The notes beneath the pieces were generated by a model. It was given only the letters and a program-made list of their open reading frames with translations. It was not told where the DNA came from and made no database searches. Shown one piece after another: positions 14,687-20,471 of a DNA stretch of 25,236 nucleotides. Position 1 is the stretch's first letter. Every line of letters starts with the position of its first letter. The translations under genes and the position numbers were made by a program. This stretch comes from a virus: positions 1 to 25,236 of the IMG/VR virus record IMGVR_UViG_3300027499_000378. One strand, written 5' to 3'.

Positions 14687-14736
14687 TATAGTATAAAGAA
14701 AGTAAGAAACACTTACTAAGAAAGGTTAGGTCTAAA

Positions 14737-14904
14737 ATGACTAACAGAATTTGGGAAAGTCGTAATGACTATCAGAATGACGCTCAGCGTCTAGGCTATG
14801 TAACTTGCTCAGCAGGTTGCGGTAGAGTAACCGCTTGGTCGCTCTGCGTAATGTGTGGCGGTAACTATGCCGAACATAACCTACTAGGAAAGGCGGTAAT
14901 CTAA
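14737..14904 (+). CDS. 55-residue zinc-binding protein
   Basis: MTNRIWESRNDYQND start; C24-x3-C28 and C37-x2-C40 (CSAGCGRVTAWSLCVMCGG) form a zinc ribbon. Shine-Dalgarno AAAGGTTAGG upstream. Its stop overlaps the next ATG by 1 bp (TAATG). Function unknown. Confidence 0.65.
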   Translation: MTNRIWESRNDYQNDAQRLGYVTCSAGCGRVTAWSLCVMCGGNYAEHNLLGKAVI

Positions 14905-15008
14905 TGAACGATTATCTAGACTATATGGACGAAATCTACGAGGAACTCGTAGAGGAATTCGGACACGAAATAGAGTCCGTGTGTGAGCATAATCACACTA
15001 ACGCCTAA
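14904..15008 (+). CDS. 34-residue acidic hypothetical protein
   Basis: Reads MNDYLDYMDEIYEELVEEFG then a His/Cys-containing tail. Strongly acidic, coupled by TAATG to the zinc-binding gene. CRP-type operator 2 lies inside its 3' end. A DNA-mimic or inhibitor role would be speculation. Confidence 0.5.
   Translation: MNDYLDYMDEIYEELVEEFGHEIESVCEHNHTNA
14982..14997. promoter_or_regulatory. CRP/GlxR-type operator 2
   Basis: TGTGAGCATAATCACA, perfect TGTGA-N6-TCACA. The centre is 53.5 bp before the -10 at 15043. It lies within the end of the 34-residue gene. Confidence 0.65.
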
Positions 15009-15026
15009 CGGCGTGTCGCTAGTAAA

Positions 15027-15048
15027 TGTCAGCCCTATCGGCTACAAT
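15027..15048 (+). promoter_or_regulatory. TGTCAG-family promoter 2
   Basis: TGTCAG, 10 bp ending in GGC, TACAAT. It drives the run from 15165 after a leader of about 110 nt that contains a direct repeat. Confidence 0.75.
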
Positions 15049-15079
15049 TACAGCATAACAACTAAATAAGAATTAGAGC

Positions 15080-15121
15080 GTGAGCCTAGCAAATAATCCG
15101 AAAGGTGAGCCTAGCAAATAA
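15080..15121 (+). repeat. 17-bp direct repeat in the leader
   Basis: GTGAGCCTAGCAAATAA occurs at 15080-15096 and 15105-15121 (25-bp period), between promoter 2 and the gene at 15165. The rest of the leader holds no gene I can support. Confidence 0.7.
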
Positions 15122-15164
15122 CCGCTCAACAACTAACTAACTACTAACGAAAGAAGAACAGATA

Positions 15165-15317
15165 ATGACTATCACTTATACACTATGGCAAGGCTCTCAA
15201 CTATTAGCCGTAAATCAAAAGGCTAGTAAGCCCGAAGAAATCTTAGCGGTAATCGCTGAACTAAATAAACTCGGTAAGGGTTTCACTTATAACATTAGAG
15301 AAGTAGAGGTAAAGTAA
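15165..15317 (+). CDS. 50-residue hypothetical protein
   Basis: MTITYTLWQGSQLLAVNQKA start, ending NIREVEVK; mixed alpha/beta. Shine-Dalgarno AACGAAAGAAG. First of five tightly coupled small genes; its stop overlaps the next start (TAATG). No family recognised. Confidence 0.65.
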   Translation: MTITYTLWQGSQLLAVNQKASKPEEILAVIAELNKLGKGFTYNIREVEVK

Positions 15318-15481
15318 TGATGTCTAAATGGGATACTATTCAGGCAGATGTAGCAGACGCTTATGTCTATCTAGAAGAAGAAGAAGCCTATAACAAGGCA
15401 CTAGCAGAGGGCTTAGACTTACGCCTTAGCGAATACGAAGAAGAAGAAATGTCCGCACTAACATTAGATTGGGATAACTAA
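15317..15481 (+). CDS. 54-residue very acidic protein
   Basis: Starts MMSKWDTIQADVADAYVYLE with two acidic clusters (EEEE at 20-23 and 41-44). Starts in the TAATG overlap; an ATG at 15320 is an equal alternative. Leucine codons here are mostly CTA/TTA. Function unknown. Confidence 0.65.
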   Translation: MMSKWDTIQADVADAYVYLEEEEAYNKALAEGLDLRLSEYEEEEMSALTLDWDN

Positions 15482-15483
15482 TA

Positions 15484-15639
15484 ATGATTACAGACGGATT
15501 TATATTAGAAATAAATAGCGACTACGGATTAGAATTAGATAGTTTCTTAGGGGCTATCTACTTACCTTGGCACACTATCGCTATTACTACCGCCCTACTA
15601 ATCGCCTATAAGATTTACAAGAGAAAGAAGAATAAGTAA
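15484..15639 (+). CDS. 51-residue single-span membrane protein
   Basis: Acidic N-terminus (MITDGFILEINSDYGLELDS), one transmembrane helix about 28-42 (WHTIAITTALLIAYK), and a basic RKKNK tail: N-out/C-in topology by the positive-inside rule. Coupled to both neighbours. Confidence 0.65.
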   Translation: MITDGFILEINSDYGLELDSFLGAIYLPWHTIAITTALLIAYKIYKRKKNK

Positions 15640-15752
15640 TGACTACTAATCGCTTACTAACTACCGCCGTCCAATTACTACTAGCGGGCGTGACTATCCC
15701 GCTACTAATTGCCGTAATCAAAGACATAAAAAATGGGGGACTAAATGAGTAA
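15639..15752 (+). CDS. 37-residue single-span membrane protein
   Basis: MTTNRLLTTAVQLLLAGVTI followed by PLLIAVIKDIKNGGLNE: one transmembrane helix. TAATG overlap with the upstream membrane gene; 8-bp overlap with the next. The two membrane genes may act as a pair. Confidence 0.6.
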   Translation: MTTNRLLTTAVQLLLAGVTIPLLIAVIKDIKNGGLNE

Positions 15753-15945
15753 ATCACAATTAGAAAAAGATTTAGAAATCAAAGAAAGTTTTATAGATTT
15801 ACTAAATGACCTTTACCCAACTGTAAAAATTGGTTATTCAACTTTTACTCCCGCCGAAATCTTAGAGTGTTGCGATCCCGTTGCGTTTGCGATTGGATTA
15901 GTAGAGCACGAAGATTATTTAGCAGAATTAGAAGATGAGACATAA
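15745..15945 (+). CDS. 66-residue hypothetical protein
   Basis: Acidic, helical (MSKSQLEKDLEIKESFIDLL), with PAEILECCDPVAFAIGLVEH in the centre. GGGGG before the ATG serves as Shine-Dalgarno. Last gene of this run. No domain recognised. Confidence 0.7.
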   Translation: MSKSQLEKDLEIKESFIDLLNDLYPTVKIGYSTFTPAEILECCDPVAFAIGLVEHEDYLAELEDET

Positions 15946-15989
15946 CTCACAATAAATAAACGGCGTGTCGGCTTGACAAAATCGAGCTG

Positions 15990-16050
15990 GCCCGCAACTA
16001 CTGCGGAGTCGGGCGTGTCGTTACGACATTGTTATAAAAAACCCTGAATT
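15990..16050 (+). repeat. Composite regulatory unit A (GCCCGCA-TTACGA-CCCTG)
   Basis: GCCCGCA at 15990, TTACGAC at 16021 and CCCTGAATT at 16042. CCGCA/TGCGG (15992-16006) can form a stem. It carries GGGCGTGTCG where units C and D have a DnaA box. It lies upstream of operator 3 and promoter 3. Confidence 0.7.
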
Positions 16051-16061
16051 TTACGGCGTGT

Positions 16062-16080
16062 CGATTTGACAGACAAATCG
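16062..16080. promoter_or_regulatory. Inverted repeat CGATTTG-N5-CAAATCG
   Basis: Perfect 7-bp arms with a 5-nt spacer, preceded by a CGGCGTGTCG copy and 10 bp before operator 3. A candidate regulator site or hairpin; unique in the window. Confidence 0.55.
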
Positions 16081-16090
16081 GACATTTTGA

Positions 16091-16106
16091 TGTGATGCTT
16101 ATCACA
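16091..16106. promoter_or_regulatory. CRP/GlxR-type operator 3
   Basis: TGTGATGCTTATCACA, perfect TGTGA-N6-TCACA. The centre is 72.5 bp before the -10 at 16171. Confidence 0.7.
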
Positions 16107-16154
16107 CGGCTTGAGCGTCTCACTATTTGGATTTACTGGCTAGTAATGTGAAAA

Positions 16155-16176
16155 TGTCAGTGGGTTCGTGTATAAT
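16155..16176 (+). promoter_or_regulatory. TGTCAG-family promoter 3
   Basis: TGTCAG, 10 bp, TATAAT; the element extends to AATGTCAGTGG. It drives the gene at 16212. Confidence 0.8.
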
Positions 16177-16211
16177 TCCATACATAACAACAAACGAAAG
16201 AAGGTCTGCCA

Positions 16212-16418
16212 ATGGCTACCAAACTATACACAATCGAAAGCCTACTTGTAGGAAAAAACTATCGCTCACGCAATCGCCACTTTTCTGGCGAAATTGTATC
16301 TGCCGAACACCGCCCAGAAATTTGGTATGGTGAAAAAACTGAAGCGTATCTAATCGAAATAAATGCGGGCGGTCTGCGAAATAAATTCGCAACAATCGCA
16401 GTAAAGGTTGGTGAATAA
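16212..16418 (+). CDS. 68-residue hypothetical protein
   Basis: MATKLYTIESLLVGKNYRSR start; basic N-terminal half, then beta-rich (TEAYLIEINAGG, FATIAVKVGE). Shine-Dalgarno CGAAAGAAGG. First of five closely packed genes under promoter 3. Function unknown. Confidence 0.7.
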   Translation: MATKLYTIESLLVGKNYRSRNRHFSGEIVSAEHRPEIWYGEKTEAYLIEINAGGLRNKFATIAVKVGE

Positions 16419-16420
16419 TA

Positions 16421-16546
16421 ATGGGATACATCGAAATTTTCCGAATGGACAACGAGGGTGCTGGCTGGGTAGATTTATCCGAAGCAACACCCGATGAATT
16501 ATTCAACATCGAATTAGGATTATTAGAGGAAGGTGCGTTCGAATGA
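16421..16546 (+). CDS. 41-residue acidic hypothetical protein
   Basis: MGYIEIFRMDNEGAGWVDLS then ATPDELFNIELGLLEEGAFE. It follows the previous stop by 2 bp and overlaps the next gene by ATGA. No family recognised. Confidence 0.6.
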   Translation: MGYIEIFRMDNEGAGWVDLSEATPDELFNIELGLLEEGAFE

Positions 16547-16668
16547 ACTTAGACGAATTCAAACAACACGTTATCGCACAACGTGAGGCAAGCAAGGCGC
16601 AAGCCTTGTCAGTGCTATCTGCTACAATTACAAAATCAACAAACGAAAGGGAAAACCTAAATGGGTAG
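16543..16668 (+). CDS. 41-residue protein whose 3' end holds the next promoter
   Basis: MNLDEFKQHVIAQREASKAQ then ALSVLSATITKSTNERENLN. Codons for the second half are promoter 4 and the Shine-Dalgarno of the next gene. A 4-bp ATGA overlap with the previous gene supports it being translated. Confidence 0.5.
   Translation: MNLDEFKQHVIAQREASKAQALSVLSATITKSTNERENLNG
16607..16628 (+). promoter_or_regulatory. TGTCAG-family promoter 4 (inside a gene)
   Basis: TGTCAG, 10 bp ending TGC, TACAAT, followed by AACGAAAGGG and the ATG at 16661. No upstream composite unit or operator. Confidence 0.7.
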
Positions 16669-16807
16669 AATGAAAGAATTATACACTCAGATTTTAGAGT
16701 GTGATACCTGCTACGGAAATGGCTGGCTATACTACGGAGATGAAAATAATTATGATGTAGAGGCTTGCCAATGTAATCCGCTCAGTTTTTTTCAGGAAAA
16801 TAAATAA
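16661..16807 (+). CDS. 48-residue zinc-binding protein (DnaJ-type Cys pattern)
   Basis: C14-DT-C17-YGNGW and C36-Q-C38-NP: a single CxxCxGxG-like unit plus CxC, a small zinc motif. Promoter 4 and an AACGAAAGGG Shine-Dalgarno lead into the ATG. Function unknown. Confidence 0.6.
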   Translation: MGRMKELYTQILECDTCYGNGWLYYGDENNYDVEACQCNPLSFFQENK

Positions 16808-16927
16808 ATGGAAATCTTTATCTGCGATAATTGCTCAACACTTGCCACCTTGTCGGTGGTCGGTGATACAATACAACTAACAAAATGCCTATGCTCAACT
16901 AACGAAAGGGAAAACCTAAATGTATAA
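16808..16927 (+). CDS. 39-residue Cys-rich peptide whose 3' end holds the next promoter
   Basis: MEIFICDNCSTLATLSVVGD start, C6-x2-C9 and C27-x-C29. As in 16543-16668, the end reads STNERENLN because the frame runs through the next Shine-Dalgarno. It starts next to the previous stop (TAAATG). Its Cys pairs look purposeful, but expression is unproven. Confidence 0.5.
   Translation: MEIFICDNCSTLATLSVVGDTIQLTKCLCSTNERENLNV
16851..16872 (+). promoter_or_regulatory. TGTCAG-family promoter 5 (inside a gene)
   Basis: TGTCGG, 10 bp, TACAAT, then AACGAAAGGG and the ATG at 16920. Confidence 0.7.
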
Positions 16928-17123
16928 ACTAACTTGCGCCTATGATAGCAACGCCCCGCATTGGTCTGCCGAATACGAAAACGAATTCGGTGCGTGGGAA
17001 AACTTTTTCCGTTTTACTGATTGGGGTTCGGCTCACGAATACTCAACTGTAAATTTATCAACGCCAACTGGCAAAATGTATACGAAAGTTTTTTATAGAA
17101 ATGGAATGGTATCAGTAAAATGA
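16920..17123 (+). CDS. 67-residue hypothetical protein
   Basis: Aromatic-rich (MYKLTCAYDSNAPHWSAEYE, FGAWENFFRFTDWG) with a beta-type C-terminus. Preceded by promoter 5 and its Shine-Dalgarno; overlaps the next gene by ATGA. No family recognised. Confidence 0.7.
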   Translation: MYKLTCAYDSNAPHWSAEYENEFGAWENFFRFTDWGSAHEYSTVNLSTPTGKMYTKVFYRNGMVSVK

Positions 17124-17311
17124 TGACACGAAAAGATTATGTCGCAACGGCAGAAATTCTAAAGTATGCGAGCAACAAAACTCACCCTGCTGTATTTTCT
17201 AAAATCGTAAATGATTTCGCTGAAATGTTTGCGAAAGATAATGAGCGATTTGATGTAAAACGATTTCACGAAGCGAGTGGGTATAATGTTCCTAACTTCT
17301 CTTCAAGATAA
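17120..17311 (+). CDS. 63-residue hypothetical protein
   Basis: Helical, soluble: MMTRKDYVATAEILKYASNK, then FSKIVNDFAEMFAKDNERFD and a GYNVPNF end. It resembles small conserved phage proteins of unknown role. Starts in the ATGA overlap; its end overlaps the basic 43-residue gene by 26 bp. Confidence 0.7.
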   Translation: MMTRKDYVATAEILKYASNKTHPAVFSKIVNDFAEMFAKDNERFDVKRFHEASGYNVPNFSSR

Positions 17312-17417
17312 AGTAAAACGCATTCAGGAATTGCGTCGCAGTAATGCGGCGCAACCTGTTCGCAATAAAAAAAAATACACACGCAAAATAAAACATAAAA
17401 ATAAATTCGATCAATAA
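17286..17417 (+). CDS. 43-residue strongly basic protein
   Basis: MFLTSLQDKVKRIQELRRSN start, then a Lys/Arg-rich tail (RNKKKYTRKIKHKNK). The charge suggests nucleic-acid binding. Overlaps the preceding gene by 26 bp; Shine-Dalgarno weak (GAGTGGG). Confidence 0.5.
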   Translation: MFLTSLQDKVKRIQELRRSNAAQPVRNKKKYTRKIKHKNKFDQ

Positions 17418-17440
17418 TTAATTAGAACAGGTGTTCGAAA

Positions 17441-17502
17441 GCCCGCAGAGCTGCGGAGTCGGGCGTGTCGTTACGACTGTGATCTAAAACACCCTGGAAT
17501 TT
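17441..17502 (+). repeat. Composite regulatory unit B
   Basis: GCCCGCA at 17441, TTACGAC at 17471, CCCTGGAATTT at 17492. CCGCAG-AG-CTGCGG forms a stem. It carries GGGCGTGTCG at the DnaA-box position, as unit A does. A degenerate CRP-like site (TGTGATCTAAAACACC, 17478-17493) lies 51.5 bp before the next -10. Confidence 0.7.
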
Positions 17503-17520
17503 GCAGCGTGTTGCGTAAAA

Positions 17521-17542
17521 TGTCGGTCCATTCTGCTATACT
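17521..17542 (+). promoter_or_regulatory. TGTCAG-family promoter 6
   Basis: TGTCGG, 10 bp ending TGC, TATACT. It drives the GP88 gene. Confidence 0.75.
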
Positions 17543-17570
17543 TACAACCTTACCAACGAAAGGCCAACTA

Positions 17571-18290
17571 ATGAAATTGAAACGCTCTAATGATAGAAAG
17601 GTGGCTAACCTTGTCACAAAAAATGGAAAGCAAGCCGCAATTGCTAACACGTTCGGATTACCCGCAGGAAAAGATTTCTCATGTCCTGGCGCTACGTCTA
17701 TCTGCGAGACTGTTTGCTATGCAGGCAAATTGGAAAAACTCTTCAAGGGAGTAAAAACTAATCTGCTACACAATTGGGAATTGCTACGCAATGCCGATAT
17801 GGAAACAATGTATCAATTGCTAAATGAAATGATTATTGATTTCAAGGCTGATTGTGTAAAGAAAGACGCTCCTATGCTATTCCGTATCCACTGGGACGGA
17901 GATTTCTTCAATGATTTCTATACTTATGCCTGGAAGAATGTAATCAATGAGCACACCGATGTTCAATTCTGGGTTTACACACGTGTAAAGTCTGCAGCGC
18001 TTATTCTAAAGGATGTATCTAATTTATCTCTTTACTATTCCACCGACGATGAGAATAAAGAAATCGGCCACGAACTAAAAGTAAATGAGGGAATTCGCCT
18101 TGCATATTTAGGGAAGACATTCGCCGTCACCGAAAGCACAATGAAAGAATTGACGGGCAAGCCTGGTGCTAAGTGCCCTGAGAATATGAAATCAATTCCA
18201 CTAATTAGCAATGCAGGTTCTGCGTGTGTATCGTGTGGGTTATGTGTTTATGGTAAAGCAGATATTAGATTTAGCGCAACTAAAAAATAA
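17571..18290 (+). CDS. GP88-family phage protein
   Basis: 239 residues from the ATG at 17571, which follows promoter 6 and an AACGAAAGG site; a longer frame from 17508 would start upstream of the promoter. The LPAGKDFSCPGAT-x2-C-x3-CYAGK segment (30-53; C38, C45, C49) is the hallmark of the GP88 family of actinophages. FRIHWDGDFFNDFYTYAW (104-121) and FWVYTR (133-138) are conserved acidic/aromatic motifs. C-terminal C202 and C219-x2-C222-x2-C225 suggest a metal or Fe-S site. The biochemical role is unknown to me. Confidence 0.85.
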   Translation: MKLKRSNDRKVANLVTKNGKQAAIANTFGLPAGKDFSCPGATSICETVCYAGKLEKLFKGVKTNLLHNWELLRNADMETMYQLLNEMIIDFKADCVKKDAPMLFRIHWDGDFFNDFYTYAWKNVINEHTDVQFWVYTRVKSAALILKDVSNLSLYYSTDDENKEIGHELKVNEGIRLAYLGKTFAVTESTMKELTGKPGAKCPENMKSIPLISNAGSACVSCGLCVYGKADIRFSATKK

Positions 18291-18302
18291 GGAGAAATAA
18301 AA

Positions 18303-18425
18303 ATGGCCGAGCTTAATTATTTTAATGCATTAATAAATTCTGTTGTTGGTGATCAAGATCAGAAAAAAGCTGCTAAAGAGTACTTAGCAGAAATAGATCC
18401 CGACATATGGGGCCAGGAGGAATAA
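18303..18425 (+). CDS. 40-residue hypothetical protein
   Basis: MAELNYFNALINSVVGDQDQ then KKAAKEYLAEIDPDIWGQEE; helical and acidic. An AAGGAG Shine-Dalgarno sits at the end of the GP88 gene, so it belongs to that transcript. Confidence 0.65.
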   Translation: MAELNYFNALINSVVGDQDQKKAAKEYLAEIDPDIWGQEE

Positions 18426-18446
18426 AAGGCCCGCAATACTACGGGG

Positions 18447-18455
18447 TTATCCACA
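18447..18455 (+). promoter_or_regulatory. DnaA box TTATCCACA
   Basis: Exact strong DnaA-box consensus, 18 bp after the GCCCGCA of unit C. Confidence 0.65.
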
Positions 18456-18467
18456 GGTTTACGGGAG

Positions 18468-18476
18468 TTATCCACA
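18468..18476 (+). promoter_or_regulatory. DnaA box TTATCCACA
   Basis: Second exact box, same orientation, start-to-start 21 bp (two helical turns) from the first. Confidence 0.65.
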
Positions 18477-18489
18477 AACCCTGGAAATT

Positions 18490-18505
18490 TGTGAGATTTA
18501 TCACA
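18490..18505. promoter_or_regulatory. CRP/GlxR-type operator 4
   Basis: TGTGAGATTTATCACA, perfect TGTGA-N6-TCACA. The centre is 52.5 bp before the -10 at 18550. Confidence 0.7.
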
Positions 18506-18533
18506 AGGCTTATGCGGGGAATAGATTAGGTAA

Positions 18534-18555
18534 TGTCAGTGCCCTATGCTAAAAT
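18534..18555 (+). promoter_or_regulatory. TGTCAG-family promoter 7
   Basis: TGTCAG, 10 bp ending TGC, TAAAAT. It drives 18584-19080. Confidence 0.75.
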
Positions 18556-18583
18556 ACTCTTATCCAACAACGAAAGGTAACAA

Positions 18584-18808
18584 ATGTCTAATCTAATCAA
18601 AGTTCCACACACAATAACTTTCGAGGCTATCATTAACCTTGATACTATCCCTGCAAACTTATTGCCACGCTTAATTGCTCTTGATGAAAAAACAATGACA
18701 GAGATGTGCAAGGAAGCAACGCTACACGCTCTTGCTCAATCTAATGTATTAAAAACTGCTAATGAGTTTAACACTTGGGCTGAAATGACTATCAAGGAAG
18801 GTAACTAA
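18584..18808 (+). CDS. 74-residue hypothetical protein
   Basis: MSNLIKVPHTITFEAIINLD start, then a helical half with alternating acidic and hydrophobic residues. Strong AACGAAAGG Shine-Dalgarno under promoter 7; 2 bp before the next gene. Function unknown. Confidence 0.72.
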   Translation: MSNLIKVPHTITFEAIINLDTIPANLLPRLIALDEKTMTEMCKEATLHALAQSNVLKTANEFNTWAEMTIKEGN

Positions 18809-18810
18809 CA

Positions 18811-19080
18811 ATGGGAAGCATAACTGCATTAGGTATTCAGGATAGCGTGTTAGATTTAGAAACACAATTAGCCTATCACTTACAGGGTAATCATTACCCA
18901 CCCGTTCCACTTTCTATGGTGCAACCTTGCATAGATGCTATTGACGCATACTATGATGAGGATTTTGATCGACAGATAAAGATGCCTGAAGGCGTATCTT
19001 ATAAAGGATTAGACACAGCACCTGCCTCCGCCATTATTGACCAACACCACTTAGGATTTTGGCTACCTGAGTGTGACTAG
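18811..19080 (+). CDS. Conserved actinophage-type protein of unknown function
   Basis: 89 residues. LAYHLQGNHYPPVPLSMVQP, then KMPEGVSYKGLDTAPASAII and DQHHLGFWLPE, is a pattern I associate with a small protein common in actinophage early regions; the HxxxNHYPP and QHHL motifs are its signature. No known role. Operator 5 overlaps its stop codon. Two bp after the preceding gene. Confidence 0.75.
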   Translation: MGSITALGIQDSVLDLETQLAYHLQGNHYPPVPLSMVQPCIDAIDAYYDEDFDRQIKMPEGVSYKGLDTAPASAIIDQHHLGFWLPECD

Positions 19081-19087
19081 TATCACA
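19072..19087. promoter_or_regulatory. CRP/GlxR-type operator 5
   Basis: TGTGACTAGTATCACA, perfect TGTGA-N6-TCACA, spanning a stop codon. The centre is 52.5 bp before the -10 at 19132. Confidence 0.7.
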
Positions 19088-19115
19088 CGACACTCCCCCT
19101 AGAAATGGGGGGAAA

Positions 19116-19137
19116 TGTCGGTGGTATCCGCTATAAT
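19116..19137 (+). promoter_or_regulatory. TGTCAG-family promoter 8
   Basis: TGTCGG, 10 bp ending CGC, TATAAT. It drives 19167. Confidence 0.8.
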
Positions 19138-19166
19138 ACTACTACCAACCAAACGAAAGGAAACAA

Positions 19167-19325
19167 ATGACAAACGCAACACTAGAGGTAGGTCAAACCT
19201 ACACAACAACAACAAGCGGTATCACAGGAGTTATCAAAGCCGTTGATAACCACCCTAGCGGAGTAAATCGTATTCTGCTTGATGTAGAAGGCAAGGAACG
19301 CTGGACAAGCGCAACTGCTAACTAA
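19167..19325 (+). CDS. 52-residue hypothetical protein
   Basis: MTNATLEVGQTYTTTTSGIT then GVIKAVDNHPSGVNRILLDV and a GKERW end; reads as a small SH3-like beta barrel. Clear AACGAAAGG Shine-Dalgarno. A single-gene unit between promoters 8 and 9. Confidence 0.68.
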   Translation: MTNATLEVGQTYTTTTSGITGVIKAVDNHPSGVNRILLDVEGKERWTSATAN

Positions 19326-19390
19326 ATAAGCATAACGAAACAGGGACAGTTTAGAGAGTGTTCTAGTCCAATGTCGTAAGTAAGAACTCT

Positions 19391-19404
19391 CCACCTTCGG
19401 GTGG
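19391..19404 (+). other. UUCG hairpin just upstream of promoter 9
   Basis: CCACC-TTCG-GGTGG: a 5-bp stem with a TTCG tetraloop ending 3 bp before TGTCAG. There is no T-run, so termination is unlikely to be strong. The 19326-19390 stretch before it shows nothing else clear. Confidence 0.5.
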
Positions 19405-19407
19405 AAA

Positions 19408-19429
19408 TGTCAGTAGCACCTGCTATACT
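19408..19429 (+). promoter_or_regulatory. TGTCAG-family promoter 9
   Basis: TGTCAG, 10 bp ending TGC, TATACT. No CRP-type site upstream. It drives 19464. Confidence 0.75.
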
Positions 19430-19463
19430 AATCAACCAACCAACCAACGAAAGGCAATACAAA

Positions 19464-19880
19464 ATGAGCAGACAAATCACAGTAAAGGTAGCAACAAGCA
19501 AAGTAATCAAGGCACTAGAGGCTCGTCTAGCAACGCTAGAAAATGATTACAGCACACAGACAGCAAAAGAAGCAAAGTTCGGCAAAGCGCAAGAAGCGTG
19601 GCGCAAGGAAATTGCTAAGTGGGCTATTGCCAACTTCTCAAAGGCTGAGAACCTTCGCACAAACTATCGTCAATGGAACAACACTCTCAATGTTGATTTT
19701 GACATCATCACAAAGGAAGGCAACTTCCCTGCTGAACCTGAAAAGGACTTTGAGGTTATCCATCAGCACCAGTATCGTGAGATGAAAGAGGACATCACAA
19801 ATGCCCTAACAATTCTCAAGATGACAGATGAGGAAACAGTAAATGCTTCTACAATGAAGCAGATTGCTAAGTATCTCTAA
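19464..19880 (+). CDS. 138-residue helical hypothetical protein
   Basis: The start at 19464 follows promoter 9 and the AACGAAAGG site; an upstream in-frame start at 19401 precedes the promoter. MSRQITVKVATSKVIKALEA then LATLENDY and a Lys/Ala/Glu-rich central part suggest a coiled coil at about 10-55. The C-terminal half has HQHQYREMKEDITNALTILK. No family recognised. Confidence 0.72.
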   Translation: MSRQITVKVATSKVIKALEARLATLENDYSTQTAKEAKFGKAQEAWRKEIAKWAIANFSKAENLRTNYRQWNNTLNVDFDIITKEGNFPAEPEKDFEVIHQHQYREMKEDITNALTILKMTDEETVNASTMKQIAKYL

Positions 19881-19968
19881 ATAGGTTTTGGGGGGTTAGC
19901 ACACAAAGTCTAGACACCTAAACCCAAACGACCTGAGTAAGTCGCAAAACTGCTCAACCCTTCGGGGC
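19881..19968. other. Intergenic stretch with small stems
   Basis: G-run after the stop, CGAC/GTCG stem around 19929-19944 and CCC-TTCG-GGG at about 19958-19967. It may be the 3' end of the preceding transcript; no T-tract terminator is visible. Confidence 0.35.
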
Positions 19969-19998
19969 TAGACAAACTCTAGTTCTAAATGCTATAAT
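19969..19998 (+). promoter_or_regulatory. Conventional promoter for the 80-residue gene
   Basis: TAGACA (19969-19974), 18-bp spacer ending TGC, TATAAT (19993-19998). It lacks TGTCAG, so it differs from its neighbours. Confidence 0.6.
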
Positions 19999-20025
19999 TA
20001 AAATCCCTACTAACTAAGGAACAAA

Positions 20026-20268
20026 ATGAAAAATCGTTATCGTGTAGAAATTTATGATGAAGTAAAAGCAAATGATTTAACTATTTATTCAGAGCAAGGT
20101 GTAGACAAAGAATATCTAACTGAATTAGTTTTTTCTAATATGCGCCGATTTAACGGAACTATTCGTGCTTATGTTTATGACAACTTAAAGAAAAAGAAAA
20201 CAACAGCGCTATTATTACCAATGGAATTTATTCCTAAGAAAACAGAATTAACTAATTTAGTTGGCTAA
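20026..20268 (+). CDS. 80-residue hypothetical protein
   Basis: MKNRYRVEIYDEVKANDLTI start, beta-alpha-beta reading, basic KKKK at about 56-59. Shine-Dalgarno TAAGGAA rather than the AACGAAAGG of its neighbours, in line with its different promoter. It may be a recent arrival or constitutively expressed. Confidence 0.7.
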   Translation: MKNRYRVEIYDEVKANDLTIYSEQGVDKEYLTELVFSNMRRFNGTIRAYVYDNLKKKKTTALLLPMEFIPKKTELTNLVG

Positions 20269-20320
20269 AAAGTTGCAGCGATCTTCTCTTTCGCTGCAGC
20301 TGGCCCGCAGAGCTGCGGGG

Positions 20321-20329
20321 TTATCCACA
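20321..20329 (+). promoter_or_regulatory. DnaA box TTATCCACA
   Basis: Exact consensus, 18 bp after the GCCCGCA of unit D, as in unit C. Confidence 0.65.
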
Positions 20330-20344
20330 GCCTTACGACCTACC

Positions 20345-20353
20345 TGTGGAAAA
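20345..20353 (-). promoter_or_regulatory. DnaA box TTTTCCACA (inverted)
   Basis: Fits TTWTNCACA on the minus strand and forms an inverted pair with the box at 20321. Confidence 0.5.
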
Positions 20354-20364
20354 CCCTGAAATTT

Positions 20365-20380
20365 TGTGATATTGATCACC
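20365..20380. promoter_or_regulatory. CRP/GlxR-type operator 6
   Basis: TGTGATATTGATCACC, 9 of 10 consensus bases. The centre is 62.5 bp before the -10 at 20435. Confidence 0.65.
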
Positions 20381-20418
20381 CTAGACAATTCGGACATCTT
20401 GTAACTAACTATAGATAA

Positions 20419-20440
20419 TGTCAGTGGGTTATGTTATACT
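20419..20440 (+). promoter_or_regulatory. TGTCAG-family promoter 10
   Basis: TGTCAG, 10 bp, TATACT, within AATGTCAGTGGG. It drives the DUF932 gene. Confidence 0.78.
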
Positions 20441-20471
20441 CAGTTTATCAACCAATCGAAAGGAAATAAAA

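Larger units (their letters stand above)
18429..18489 (+). repeat. Composite regulatory unit C with two DnaA boxes
   Basis: GCCCGCA at 18429, TTACGGG at 18459, CCCTGGAAATTT at 18479. Two perfect TTATCCACA boxes sit inside. It is followed directly by operator 4 and promoter 7. Confidence 0.75.
20303..20364 (+). repeat. Composite regulatory unit D with DnaA boxes
   Basis: GCCCGCA at 20303, TTACGAC at 20333, CCCTGAAATTT at 20354. CCGCAG-AG-CTGCGG stem. A TTATCCACA box is at 20321 and an inverted TTTTCCACA at 20353-20345. Operator 6 follows. Confidence 0.75.

Noticed and set aside
17508-17570. Longer N-terminus for the GP88 protein
   Set aside because: That start lies upstream of promoter 6; the ATG at 17571 has the conserved Shine-Dalgarno and begins like other members.
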